Assembly: GCA_913045135.1 (NCBI GenBank)
Contig: CAJWQD010000019.1
Location: 1 to 40,519 of the forward strand
DNA length: 40,519 nucleotides
From: an uncultured Flammeovirgaceae bacterium
GTDB lineage: Bacteria > Bacteroidota > Bacteroidia > Cytophagales > Cyclobacteriaceae
Direction: 5' to 3'
How positions within the stretch are numbered: position 1 is the stretch's first letter; every line of letters begins with the position of its first letter. Shown here in pieces: positions 1-8,829 of this stretch. A program made the translations under genes and the position numbers. The notes under the pieces are model-generated. The model was not told the DNA's origin. It saw nothing but the letters and a program-made list of their open reading frames with translations, and did not search any database.

Positions 1-1379
1 TAGATTTAGGGTTAAAAACGCATATTAATTCGGCTTACCCTCGAGGTTACAATGACGGCCCCTCTTGGCTGGGGCGAGGCCTCACGCAAGAGGTCAACGT
101 AGGAATGCGTTTGAAAAAAGAAAGGTTTTCATTGACTTTTTTACCCAATATTTTTTATTCTCAAAATCTTTCTTTTGAGCTTGCACCTCAGATAAAAAAA
201 GATGTTAGTCCTTTTTCTTATCAATTTGCTAATAAAGCTTCTGTCTCTTATCGAATTGATTGGGTTCAACAGTACGGGGAGAAAGCGTTTTGGAATTTTC
301 ATTTAGGACAATCAGAGCTCAGATATCATGACAGTATTTTCACTTTGGGTTTTGGAACTCAAAACTTTAAATTAGGACCCGCAATAAAAAATCCCATTAT
401 TTTGAGTCGTAATGCAGGGGGGTTTCCTAGTGTAGACCTAGGAACTTCTCAACCGTTGCCACTCCATTTTAAAAACAGGGATTTGGGAATTTTTGAAACT
501 AAAATGATTTTTGGTCAATTGTCGGAGTCAAAGTATTTCGATTCTTTTCCGGAAAACAATATGCTATTCTTTACAGGCATGACAATAGGTTATAGTCCTC
601 CTTTTTTACCAGATTTAGTATTAGGTTTTAACAAAGTATTATATAAACAAAATAAGTATTTTGAGCCTTTAGACCTAGTTGCTTTATTTTGGGTTTTTGA
701 TCAAGGGATCAATAATGATTCCATTTTGGTTAAAGATTCTTTTGATCAAATGGCTTCATTTTTTGTAGACTGGAAGTTTGTAGAGGCTGATTTGAGGATT
801 TATTTGGAATGGGCAAAGAATGATTTTAGTGGAGATTTTACTCGAATTATTACCGAACCAGAGCACGGCAGAGCCTATACCATCGGCCTTGAAAAAGCAT
901 TTGATCTTCCTACAGAAAAGGTTTTTTACTTTATAATGGAGCACAGTAATTTAGTCAGAAATCAAAGCTGGTTGTACCGAGCGAATCCACCCTATTATCA
1001 ACATATATTCGTAGATCAGGGCTACACTCATCAAGGGCAAATATTGGGAGCAGGGATTGGTGGGGGCTCAATGAGTCAGTTTCTAGGGTTAAGTATTTAT
1101 GATCAAAAAAGCCTTTTAGGGATCGATTTTCAGGCTATTAGGTTTGATGATGATTATTTCCTAGAAATGGATCACGGCAGTGGCCAACAGGAGCTTTATA
1201 ATCGACACCAAAATGAGTTTAGCTTAGGGCTTAAATATCAAAGACACTTTCAAAAAGGATCCATAGGAGCTAAAATAGTGAATAGTTTTTATATGAATCG
1301 ATATTATATTTTGGACAATAATGAATATAATTTATCTTTTAATATTCAGTGCAAATATTTTTTAAATCAGTTCAAATAA
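1..1379 (+). CDS. Wzi-like outer-membrane protein, 3' part
   Basis: The reading frame is open from base 3 to the stop at 1377-1379 with no stop back to the window edge, so the gene starts outside the window. An ATG at 105 is internal: the codons before it continue the same protein, including NSAYPRGYNDGPSW and GRGLTQEVN. This kind of segment, then YRIDWVQQYG, GFGTQNFKLGPA, NPIILSRNAGGFP and VDLGTSQPLP, is what I know from the Bacteroidota capsule-assembly Wzi-like family (PF14052), beta-barrels of the outer membrane linked to surface polysaccharide. The C-terminus has alternating beta-strand character and ends near a phenylalanine (KYFLNQFK), as outer-membrane barrels often do. The family call is from motif memory; the role in capsule attachment is inferred. 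It converges on the metalloprotease gene downstream. Confidence 0.72.
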   Translation, partial: DLGLKTHINSAYPRGYNDGPSWLGRGLTQEVNVGMRLKKERFSLTFLPNIFYSQNLSFELAPQIKKDVSPFSYQFANKASVSYRIDWVQQYGEKAFWNFHLGQSELRYHDSIFTLGFGTQNFKLGPAIKNPIILSRNAGGFPSVDLGTSQPLPLHFKNRDLGIFETKMIFGQLSESKYFDSFPENNMLFFTGMTIGYSPPFLPDLVLGFNKVLYKQNKYFEPLDLVALFWVFDQGINNDSILVKDSFDQMASFFVDWKFVEADLRIYLEWAKNDFSGDFTRIITEPEHGRAYTIGLEKAFDLPTEKVFYFIMEHSNLVRNQSWLYRANPPYYQHIFVDQGYTHQGQILGAGIGGGSMSQFLGLSIYDQKSLLGIDFQAIRFDDDYFLEMDHGSGQQELYNRHQNEFSLGLKYQRHFQKGSIGAKIVNSFYMNRYYILDNNEYNLSFNIQCKYFLNQFK

Positions 1380-1494
1380 CTGTGTTTTTTAGGGAGCTTA
1401 ATTTCTAGTTTTTCATTCCAATTCTTTCTAGTTCTTATTTTCATTATAGTTAAAAGAAGAGCTGAGATCATGACTTTTGATTTATATGGAACAT

Positions 1495-1514
1495 GCATTC
1501 TTTAGAAAGGATGC
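1495..1514. terminator. hairpin between convergent genes
   Basis: GCATTCTTT and AAAGGATGC can form a nine-pair stem, with one G-T wobble, around a very short AG turn. It lies in the 180-bp gap between two converging genes. No T-tract follows on the + strand, so it may be a transcript-end stabiliser rather than a classical terminator. Confidence 0.35.
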
Positions 1515-1560
1515 TGTTATCGTGTAAAGTCAAAAAAAATGAGAGGGGACTTATTTAAAA

Positions 1561-4044
1561 TTAGTAATTATTAAAACTACAATAGTGTAAAAATTCAGCA
1601 TCGTTGCCAATGGGAGATCCATCAGGAGCCTTAAGTGTTTCGAGGGTATTAATCTCGTTAGGATTTTCTAACCAAAGGGCAATTAGGTTAGCCATGCTCT
1701 TATAATGTGCAGCGTCCTCGAAAACGCTGGCTTTCATGCCTTTGCAGTAGTCCAAGAGTTCAATAATTAAAGCATAACTAATGGATTTAACATCGGTTTG
1801 AGATCCTTCGTGCACATTAAGCAATATTAATTTATCTAGAATTATTCTTTCAACAATACGTTGAATGGCACGTGAATCAGCATTAAAATGAGGAGAGTAC
1901 CAAGTGCTGTCAAGAAGACGATGGATGATTGGAGCAAGTCCAGGCTGCTGCTCATCTAAGTCATGGTACATGACTAAGCGATTGGCCCTATGTGGATGTA
2001 GTAAAAAAGATAGAGACATTTCACTTGCTGTTTCTATGGCCGTATAATAGTCAAAAACAGGTCCCATTTTACTACCAAAAGATTCCCGACTTCTATAATA
2101 TCCTGGTGCTTTTGGAGGGATTTTGTTCAGTAAGGTTTTTGAAAGCATTAAAGCTTTCGGTTGCACAGTTTGAATTAGGGCTTCGAGAGCTTTCCATTGC
2201 GCTTTTGGCGGAATCATTGTTGTCTTTAATTGATGATCCCCTTTTACCGAGTAGCTATAATTTAAGCCACCGATGACCTTAGAGGCGGCTTCTATCTGAT
2301 ATCTGTGAAAAAGATACATCGGAACTAAAATCTCTTCCAATGAGGAGTATGGAGCCCCAAGAGGAAGACTGTTTTCAGATAGGGTTTTCAGTACTTTTTC
2401 TCTGACCATCATCATACGAATCAGCTCATTTGCGGCTTCAGTACCTTCATCCCAAAGATGTGCTATGGGATGTGCACCATCGGCAGCTCTGGCGTCTCGA
2501 TCTGAAATAAAGCGGAGACCTTTTTTGTACGTTTCCTCAAGCAAGGTTTTTAGAGCGGCATCAGTATCGATATCTTCAGCATATTGTGTGTACCCATATT
2601 TGATGGCAGCAATGTCCCATTCACCAATGTTGACATCATAGGCTTGAGATAAATCAATTTCCCCAGTATCATCTAATTTAACCAAAGGATGCGGATAGTC
2701 CATCACAGAAGCGCGGTTGTTACTACTCGCGGCATAATTATGAACTAACCCGAGGGTATGACCTACTTCGTGTGCAGCCAGTTGCTTTAGTCGTGATTTG
2801 GCGAGGGTCATTAGGGGATCTATATCATCATCATACATGTTTAAGAGGCCTTGTGCAATTAGAAAGTCCTGTCGGACTCTTAACGAACCTAAGCTTACTT
2901 GGCCTTTAATTATTTCTCCCGTGCGAGGATCAACAATAGAGGATCCGTAGGACCATCCCCTAGTAGATCGATGTACCCATTGTATCATATTATAACGAAT
3001 GTCCCAAGGATGAGCCTCCACAGGAAGCAATTTGATTTGAAAGGCATTGATGAATCCAGCAGCTTCAAATGCTTGATTCCACCATTTGGCTCCTTCTATC
3101 AAAGCAGATCGAATGGGTTCAGGTGCTCCTCGATCAAGATAGTATATGATAGGTTTTATGGGTTCAGATTTGGCCAATTCAGGATTTTTTTTCTGAAGAC
3201 GATGCCTATTAATAAATCGCTTTACTAGAGAGGAAGCTACAGGAGTTGCATAATCTTGATAGGAGCTTGCGTAAAAACCACTCCGGGGGTCATAAATTCT
3301 TGGTTGATAATTGTCATCGGGAAGTTCGATGAAAGAATGATGCACTCGTACGGTGATGGCATCGGGAGTGGGGACGACTGATCGTATCCAATTGCCAGTA
3401 GCCTGCCCAGTGTAGGTTTGAATGACTTCATATTCAGAATTTTTGGGGAAATTGAGTATATTAGGTAAATACAGGGCAGATCGAGATGTATCGATTTTGA
3501 ATTCGCCCTGTTTGGTTTTGGACAAGGTCTGAGCAATGCCTTGACTATCTTGTAAAAGAAAATTATTTAATTCAATGAGATAAAGGTTTCCCGTTTGTGC
3601 TATAACGGGAAATCCCCATAAAATGGATGAGGCGAAAGCTTCCTTAACTGAGTTTATTTCATAAGGATTATCACTGATGGCACGATAGTCTTGATTTGGC
3701 TGGACCAACATTAATTTTTGTCCATATTTTTTAAATTGAACGACTTTTCTTCCTCTGAGTTTGCCTCTATCTAAACCGAGGTCATTGGAGCCAACCCCTG
3801 CGGATAAAGTATTGACATATAAAAATTCTGGGGTATTTAGGTCTACGGAAATATATAATTTGTCATTAGAGGGATCGTAGAAAGAAGGGAAGTAACCTTC
3901 CATATGATGCATATTTTTGGTAAAAGTGGAAATGGAAACTTCTTTTGATAGGGAGGAGATTATTCCATTAATTCCTTTTTTTCTTTGCGCACTCGCATTT
4001 GGAAGTATTCCTATCAATAGTATCATGACCCAAATATTTTTCAT
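1561..4044 (-). CDS. secreted zinc metalloprotease, DUF5117/DUF5118/DUF4953 type
   Basis: An 827-residue protein with a signal peptide (MKNIWVMILLIGILPNASAQ, likely cleaved after about residue 20). The metzincin-type zinc site HEVGHTLGLVHN lies at residues 425-436, giving ligands H425, H429 and H435 and catalytic E426. Downstream, ASVMDYPHP supplies the expected Met-turn. The order N-terminal DUF5118-like segment, large DUF5117-like domain, protease core with DUF4953-like C-terminal part fits the large Bacteroidota zinc-dependent metalloprotease family of about 800-900 residues. It is probably exported to the periplasm or cell surface. The substrate is unknown. It is transcribed alone, with no close partner on its strand. 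The family call is strong; the exact domain borders are approximate. Confidence 0.88.
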   Translation of the reverse strand: MKNIWVMILLIGILPNASAQRKKGINGIISSLSKEVSISTFTKNMHHMEGYFPSFYDPSNDKLYISVDLNTPEFLYVNTLSAGVGSNDLGLDRGKLRGRKVVQFKKYGQKLMLVQPNQDYRAISDNPYEINSVKEAFASSILWGFPVIAQTGNLYLIELNNFLLQDSQGIAQTLSKTKQGEFKIDTSRSALYLPNILNFPKNSEYEVIQTYTGQATGNWIRSVVPTPDAITVRVHHSFIELPDDNYQPRIYDPRSGFYASSYQDYATPVASSLVKRFINRHRLQKKNPELAKSEPIKPIIYYLDRGAPEPIRSALIEGAKWWNQAFEAAGFINAFQIKLLPVEAHPWDIRYNMIQWVHRSTRGWSYGSSIVDPRTGEIIKGQVSLGSLRVRQDFLIAQGLLNMYDDDIDPLMTLAKSRLKQLAAHEVGHTLGLVHNYAASSNNRASVMDYPHPLVKLDDTGEIDLSQAYDVNIGEWDIAAIKYGYTQYAEDIDTDAALKTLLEETYKKGLRFISDRDARAADGAHPIAHLWDEGTEAANELIRMMMVREKVLKTLSENSLPLGAPYSSLEEILVPMYLFHRYQIEAASKVIGGLNYSYSVKGDHQLKTTMIPPKAQWKALEALIQTVQPKALMLSKTLLNKIPPKAPGYYRSRESFGSKMGPVFDYYTAIETASEMSLSFLLHPHRANRLVMYHDLDEQQPGLAPIIHRLLDSTWYSPHFNADSRAIQRIVERIILDKLILLNVHEGSQTDVKSISYALIIELLDYCKGMKASVFEDAAHYKSMANLIALWLENPNEINTLETLKAPDGSPIGNDAEFLHYCSFNNY

Positions 4045-4107
4045 AATATTTTTATTTTAATTTAGTAAAAGGTTTTTCAACCAAAATGACATGTAAATAT
4101 ATTTAAA

Positions 4108-4663
4108 ATGAATTTTCAAAGAACGTTATTTTATTGCAGTGGTATTACCTCTGGATATTCGGGACGAGGTATACAATTTTAAAAAAATCATGGAAGAAAG
4201 ATATCAAGTATGCCATGTTTTTAAGTAACCAGTTCATATCACGCTGCACATGCCTTTCAAGTGAAATTGTACAAAAGAAGGGGAGCCCTATCAAGCGCTA
4301 ATTGAGATTAAAACGGGTATGAGATCCTTTGAGTTAGTTCTTAAAAAATTTGGTGCTTTTGAGCCTCGTGTGATTTATGTAAATTTGTCGAAAACAATTT
4401 CCTAAGAACGTAAGGAGATCAAGTGCTTACAGGAATGAGAAAAAGGCATGTATTCTATGGGGAATATAAAAACTTAGGTTTTCAACCTCACATTAACCAT
4501 TGCTTTTAGGAATTTGAGAAAGGCAAAATTTTTTGTGACATGGCAGTCTTTTAAACACTAAAAAAATGAAAGAACCTTTTCCGTTGGTGAAATTACTTTA
4601 CTTAAATACCAATTAGACAATTGAAATAAAATAGGAAGTTTCTCTTTTATGGATTCCAATTGA
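4108..4663 (+). pseudogene. decayed 2'-5' RNA ligase family gene (LigT-like)
   Basis: One reading frame, from about 4118 to a final stop at 4661-4663, encodes a recognisable 2'-5' RNA ligase/phosphodiesterase family protein broken by seven in-frame stops, at 4226, 4262, 4403, 4436, 4475, 4559 and 4622. Surviving pieces are RYFIAVVLPLDIRDEVYNF, VHITLHMPFK, FELVLKKFGAFEPRVIYVN, LTIAFRNLRKAKFF, FSVGEITLLKYQ and NKIGSFSFMDSN. The two H-x-T motifs of the family correspond to HITL and to the damaged PHI/TIAF region. There the neighbouring frame reads GFQPHI, so a local insertion probably disrupts it. The ATG at 4108 is one frame off, a further lesion. Where homologues have PFKW and a Trp before NKIG, this copy has TGA. 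The 3' end runs into the end of the convergent DUF6702 gene. Confidence 0.85.
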
Positions 4664-5135
4664 TTGTTCCGGCTTTATTTTCTTGATTTAGCCTGAGGCT
4701 TTTGATTGTTTTATTTTTTCGGAAATGGACTAAATTTTCCTGGTCACTAAAGAAATTAACCAATAAACTGTTAAAGATAGAGATTTCATTGAAGGGACTT
4801 AAGTTTTCACATTCTAGAAAGCACCAGATACCATTATCTTCTTTTTGGCTACCAAGATATTGAATAGAGAGTTTTTTTTTGTTGATTGTAAAGTGGAGGG
4901 TTTCTAAAAGATATTGTTTCAATAAAACATTTAGTTTGGTGGAGTCTAATTCTAAAAGGTCCAGATTGGGCGTGTTTGTGTAGCCAGAGAGTCCAATTTC
5001 CAAATCATCTGCAAACAGGCGAACACTGATTTTAAGGTGTTTATCATTAGAATCATATGTGACATCACAAATACTTACATGAAAAGGATGGAAAAGGTAT
5101 AATTTTGCAAAAACAAACCACAGGAACATTAGCAA
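4647..5135 (-). CDS. DUF6702 family protein, exported
   Basis: A 162-residue protein with a short hydrophobic N-terminus (MLMFLWFVFAKLYLF) leading directly into HPFHVSICDVTYD, then SVRLFADDLEIGL. The H-P-F-x-V-S start followed by a basic-acidic beta-rich stretch is characteristic of the Bacteroidota family DUF6702, whose function is unknown. Family members usually have a cleavable signal peptide; here the N-terminus is short, so cleavage is uncertain. A second Met at residue 3 is an alternative start. The gene is divergent from the HupE-like gene with only about 23 bp between starts, so the two promoters must overlap each other's coding DNA. Its 3' end overlaps the relic RNA ligase gene by 17 bp. 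DUF6702, HupE-like and M1 peptidase genes sit together in other Bacteroidota as I recall, which suggests linked roles. Confidence 0.72.
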   Translation of the reverse strand: MLMFLWFVFAKLYLFHPFHVSICDVTYDSNDKHLKISVRLFADDLEIGLSGYTNTPNLDLLELDSTKLNVLLKQYLLETLHFTINKKKLSIQYLGSQKEDNGIWCFLECENLSPFNEISIFNSLLVNFFSDQENLVHFRKNKTIKSLRLNQENKAGTINWNP

Positions 5136-5158
5136 GAATTAATTTTAATGTAAATATA

Positions 5159-5755
5159 ATGTCAGAGTTTAGATTATATATTGATTTAGGATTATTCCAC
5201 ATACTAGATTTTTCAGGATATGATCATATGATATTTGTGATTGCTATTTCAGCGATTTACTTGCTCAACGATTGGCGAAAAGTTTTAGTTTTAATTACGG
5301 CCTTTACGATTGGTCATAGCATCACTTTGGCTTTGGCAACATCAGAGTTGATTGAATATGACGTGGCGTTGATTGAATTCTTAATTCCATTGACTATCTC
5401 AATAACAGCTTTAGCCAATTTGCTTACTAAAGATCGACGGCGATTTGAGGCTACTCAGCGAAAAAGATACATTAATTATTTTTTTGCTGGATTTTTTGGG
5501 ACCATACATGGTTTAGGGTTTTCTAGTTATTTAAAAGTTTTATTGGGAGCTGAGCAAAATATTTTAAAGCCCTTGTTTGCATTTAATGTTGGACTTGAAA
5601 TCGGGCAAATGATTATTATGATCGCTTTTTTGACCATAAGCACTGTTTTTGTTGATTTTTTTAGGGTGGATCGAAGGGATTGGAAAATTATTATTTCATC
5701 CATCATTCTCGGCATTTCTGTAACACTAATTTTGGGGACCAAGTATTTATTTTAA
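5159..5755 (+). CDS. HupE/UreJ family membrane protein
   Basis: A 198-residue, strongly hydrophobic protein with about six membrane segments. The family hallmark appears near the N-terminus as GLFHILDFSGYDHMIFV, followed by FTIGHSITLALA and later GLGFS. HupE/UreJ proteins are proposed nickel or cobalt permeases linked to hydrogenase or urease, but the Bacteroidota branch lies away from such enzymes and its substrate is unknown. I chose ATG 5159 (MSEFRLYIDLG) over an in-frame ATG at 5105, because the longer form would add a non-conserved polar leader that overlaps the divergent DUF6702 gene. The M1 peptidase gene follows after 9 bp, so the two are almost surely co-transcribed. Confidence 0.8.
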   Translation: MSEFRLYIDLGLFHILDFSGYDHMIFVIAISAIYLLNDWRKVLVLITAFTIGHSITLALATSELIEYDVALIEFLIPLTISITALANLLTKDRRRFEATQRKRYINYFFAGFFGTIHGLGFSSYLKVLLGAEQNILKPLFAFNVGLEIGQMIIMIAFLTISTVFVDFFRVDRRDWKIIISSIILGISVTLILGTKYLF

Positions 5756-5764
5756 ATTGAGAAT

Positions 5765-7978
5765 ATGATGAGTAAAAGTTTTTTATTTTTAGGAGTGTTA
5801 ATTACGCCTATTTTGGCAGCATGGGGCCAACCATCCTCACAATGGGGCCAGAAATTTGAGCAATTAGGTCCGGAATTACCTACACCAAATACTTATAGAA
5901 CCGCTTCAGGGTCTCCTGGGAAGGATTATTGGCAGCAACGTGCTGATTATAAAATTGAGTTGATACTGGACGATGTAAAACAGGAGATTAAAGCAACAGA
6001 GGCTATTACTTATTTTAACCAGTCACCTGATCCATTGGATTATTTATGGTTGCAGTTAGATCAAAACTTTCGAGCTCAAAGTTCTGAAACACCTTTAGTG
6101 ACGGCGAATTTGATGAAGGATTCTTTAAGTTCAAAAGAATTATTTACTATACAAAATAATTTTGAAGGCGGATTTCACATTGATCAAGTTTCAGATGAAG
6201 TTGGCCATCCTCTTGTTTATATCATTAATAAAACTATGATGAGGATTAATTTGAAGCATCCCTTGAGACCAGGATCGCAAATGACTTTTCAGGTTGATTG
6301 GCATTATAGTATAAATGATCGAATGAGTTTGGGTGGACGTTCGGGTTACGAATATTTTCCAAAAGATGATAATTATTCTTATACCATCGCTCAATTTTAT
6401 CCTAGAATGGCAGTTTACGATGACATGGAGGGCTGGCAAAATAAACAATTTCTAGGACGAGGAGAATTTACCTTGGGTTTTGGAAATTTTGAAGTTGCCA
6501 TTACTGTTCCTGAAGATTTTATAGTCGGAGCTACTGGAACATTACAAAATTTTAAAGACGTATTGACTCCAGTGGAACAGTTGAGATTTAAAAAAGCTAA
6601 GCAGTCCTTTGTAGATCCAGTGATTATTGTGACCCAAGATGATGCCGTTCAAAAAGAGCAGCAAAAAAGGTCTGGTCAAATTACTTGGATTTTTAAGGCA
6701 GATAGCGTAAGAGACTTTGCCTTTGCAGCATCTAGAAAATATATTTGGGATGCTATGGCGGTAGATTTGAATGGGAAAAAATCACTGGCGATGTCTTATT
6801 ATCCTAAGGAAGGAAATCCGCTTTGGGAGGACCATTCTACGCGAGCGGTACGTCAGGCCCTGATCACTTACTCACGGCATACCATCGACTATCCTTATCC
6901 CGTGGCGATATCAGTGCATACGGCCAGTCTGGGAATGGAGTACCCTATGATTTGTTTTAACTTTGGGCGTCCAAAACCCGATGGTAGTTATACCGATGAG
7001 ACTAAGTGGAAGATGATTTCCGTGATCATTCATGAGGTGGGGCATAATTTCTTTCCAATGATTATTAATTCAGATGAACGGCAATGGACTTGGATGGACG
7101 AAGGATTAGATAGCTTTATTCAGTCTATTGCTACCAAAGATTATGATGCTGATTTTCCTGTGGGTCGAGGAGCTCCTGAGAAGATTATTCCTTATATGAA
7201 TGGTGAGCAAGGGTTTCAAAGACCGATCATGACTAATTCTGAGCAAATTCTTCAATTTGGAAATAACGCTTATGCGAAACCAGCTACGGCGTTGACTATA
7301 CTAAGAGAAACCGTTATGGGTCCCGAGTTGTTCGATTATGCTTTTAAGAAGTATGCAGAAAGATGGGCCTTTAAAAGTCCCTCTCCCGCGGATTTTTTCA
7401 GAACTATGGAAGACGCTTCTGCAGTAGATTTGGACTGGTTTTGGAGGGGTTGGTTTTACACTACGGATTATGTAGACATTGGGGTGGAAGAAGTGAGGCA
7501 TTTTCGCATGCAGACTGAGGAAAGGGGATTAGAAAAACGACTTATCTTGGGGGGAGATAAAACATTGACTACCGAACAAAAGAGCTTCACTGAGGAAGTA
7601 AATACTTTTGTCTTTAAAAATACGAATGCGAAGGAATATCGAGAGTTCGTAAATAAATTTAATGAGATCGCAATGAAAGAAGAATTTGTTGATAAAAACT
7701 TTTATGAAGTTAAGCTATTAAATAAAGGAGGTTTAGTTATGCCTGTTATTATTGAGTGGAGTTACGCCGACGGAAGTACGGAGCTAGAAAAATTACCTGC
7801 TGAAATTTGGCGAAAAAACGAAAAAAAAGTTACTAAGGTCTTTATAAAAGAGAAAGAAGTTGTAGGAATAGTTATTGATCCTAATAAGGAAACTGCTGAT
7901 GTTAATACAGGAAACAACCAGTACCCGAATGTAATTATGGAATCTAAGTTTGATAAGTTTAAATCAATCAAGAATTAA
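5765..7978 (+). CDS. M1 family metallopeptidase
   Basis: A 737-residue gluzincin aminopeptidase. It has a signal peptide (MMSKSFLFLGVLITPILAAWG) and a second possible ATG at 5768. The zinc site is HEVGHNFFP starting at H423: ligands H423 and H427, catalytic E424, and third ligand E446 in WTWMDEGLDSF, the standard HEXXH-X18-E arrangement. The substrate-binding GAMEN-like motif appears upstream as LGMEYPMICF. The N-terminal third is the beta-rich M1 saddle domain and the C-terminal part is a lysine-rich beta domain. It probably trims peptides in the periplasm. It follows the HupE-like gene by 9 bp and precedes a lipoprotein gene by 22 bp. Confidence 0.9.
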   Translation: MMSKSFLFLGVLITPILAAWGQPSSQWGQKFEQLGPELPTPNTYRTASGSPGKDYWQQRADYKIELILDDVKQEIKATEAITYFNQSPDPLDYLWLQLDQNFRAQSSETPLVTANLMKDSLSSKELFTIQNNFEGGFHIDQVSDEVGHPLVYIINKTMMRINLKHPLRPGSQMTFQVDWHYSINDRMSLGGRSGYEYFPKDDNYSYTIAQFYPRMAVYDDMEGWQNKQFLGRGEFTLGFGNFEVAITVPEDFIVGATGTLQNFKDVLTPVEQLRFKKAKQSFVDPVIIVTQDDAVQKEQQKRSGQITWIFKADSVRDFAFAASRKYIWDAMAVDLNGKKSLAMSYYPKEGNPLWEDHSTRAVRQALITYSRHTIDYPYPVAISVHTASLGMEYPMICFNFGRPKPDGSYTDETKWKMISVIIHEVGHNFFPMIINSDERQWTWMDEGLDSFIQSIATKDYDADFPVGRGAPEKIIPYMNGEQGFQRPIMTNSEQILQFGNNAYAKPATALTILRETVMGPELFDYAFKKYAERWAFKSPSPADFFRTMEDASAVDLDWFWRGWFYTTDYVDIGVEEVRHFRMQTEERGLEKRLILGGDKTLTTEQKSFTEEVNTFVFKNTNAKEYREFVNKFNEIAMKEEFVDKNFYEVKLLNKGGLVMPVIIEWSYADGSTELEKLPAEIWRKNEKKVTKVFIKEKEVVGIVIDPNKETADVNTGNNQYPNVIMESKFDKFKSIKN

Positions 7979-8000
7979 AAATACCTTTAAAAAAGAGTAA

Positions 8001-8786
8001 ATGAGACGACAACTTATCAAGTCCTTTTTATGGATTATTTCCCTTTTTTTTTGCGTGTACTGTAGCGAAAAAGAGCAATTTGATTCCGATGACTTGGAAA
8101 CTGCCAACTTAAATTATCCATTACCTGGGTTTGATTTAGAGGGTTCCGATCCTTTGGCTATTGTTTTGGCAGACAGAATCATGTCAGCGATGGGGGGTAG
8201 AGAGGCCTGGGATAAAACGCGATACATAAAATGGAATTTTTTTGGTAGACGGTCTTTGTTATGGGATAAAGAAGAAGCCAAGGTACGTATAGAGATCCAA
8301 AAAAGTGATCAAGTTATTTTGTTAGATCTGAATAAATCAGCAGGTAAAGTTTTTCAGCGAGGTGTTGAATTTTCGAATCCGGATAGCGTGGCTTTTTATT
8401 TATCGAAAGGCGAAGAAATTTGGATGAATGATTCTTATTGGCTCTTTATGCCCTTCAAGCTAAAGGATACTGGAGTGACACTTAATTACGTAAAAGAGGG
8501 GATGACACAATTCGGAGAATTGAGTGATGTTCTCAAACTAACCTTTAAAGATGTAGGGGCTACCCCCGATAATGCTTATTGGGTATGGGTCTCTAAAGAT
8601 CAAGATTTGATCAAACAGTGGGCTTATTTTAGGCATTTTACTGACTCAATACCCTATTTTGTATCACCTTGGAATGACTATAAAGAGTATGGAGAAATTT
8701 TGTTGGCTACCGGTCGAGGATGGAGAAATCTTACCAATGTGGCTGTGCTATCATCAGTGCCTCCCAAAACATTTATTTCTTTGTGA
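8001..8786 (+). CDS. lipoprotein, possible LolA-like fold
   Basis: A 261-residue predicted lipoprotein: a basic N-terminus and hydrophobic stretch end in a lipobox-like FCVYC (lipidated Cys near residue 21), followed by an acidic EKEQFDSDD segment. The mature part contains ADRIMSAMGGREAWDKTRY and IKWNFFGRRSLLWDK, a start often seen in Bacteroidota periplasmic proteins of LolA/RseB-like shape. I do not recognise a named family with certainty. The next gene, 43 bp downstream, has a similar opening (helix, then W, then a beta-sheet on lipid- or protein-like cargo), so the two may be distant relatives acting together in the envelope. It is probably in one operon with the M1 peptidase. Confidence 0.6.
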   Translation: MRRQLIKSFLWIISLFFCVYCSEKEQFDSDDLETANLNYPLPGFDLEGSDPLAIVLADRIMSAMGGREAWDKTRYIKWNFFGRRSLLWDKEEAKVRIEIQKSDQVILLDLNKSAGKVFQRGVEFSNPDSVAFYLSKGEEIWMNDSYWLFMPFKLKDTGVTLNYVKEGMTQFGELSDVLKLTFKDVGATPDNAYWVWVSKDQDLIKQWAYFRHFTDSIPYFVSPWNDYKEYGEILLATGRGWRNLTNVAVLSSVPPKTFISL

Positions 8787-8829
8787 TAAGTCTAAGTTTA
8801 ATTTTTTATCTGACAAATTACTTCCCCCG

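Noticed and set aside
105-107. ATG 105 as the start of the first gene
   Set aside because: The frame is open to the window edge and the codons before it encode a family-like segment (NSAYPRGYNDGPSW), so the ATG is internal.
4226-4624. Programmed stop-codon readthrough or a reassigned code in the RNA ligase frame
   Set aside because: TAA, TAG and TGA all occur inside the frame, and all other genes in the window use these as ordinary stops. Decay explains it better.
8659-8829. A long N-terminal extension of the LolA-like gene
   Set aside because: It overlaps the end of the preceding lipoprotein gene in another frame and would bury the clear signal peptide that begins at ATG 8830.
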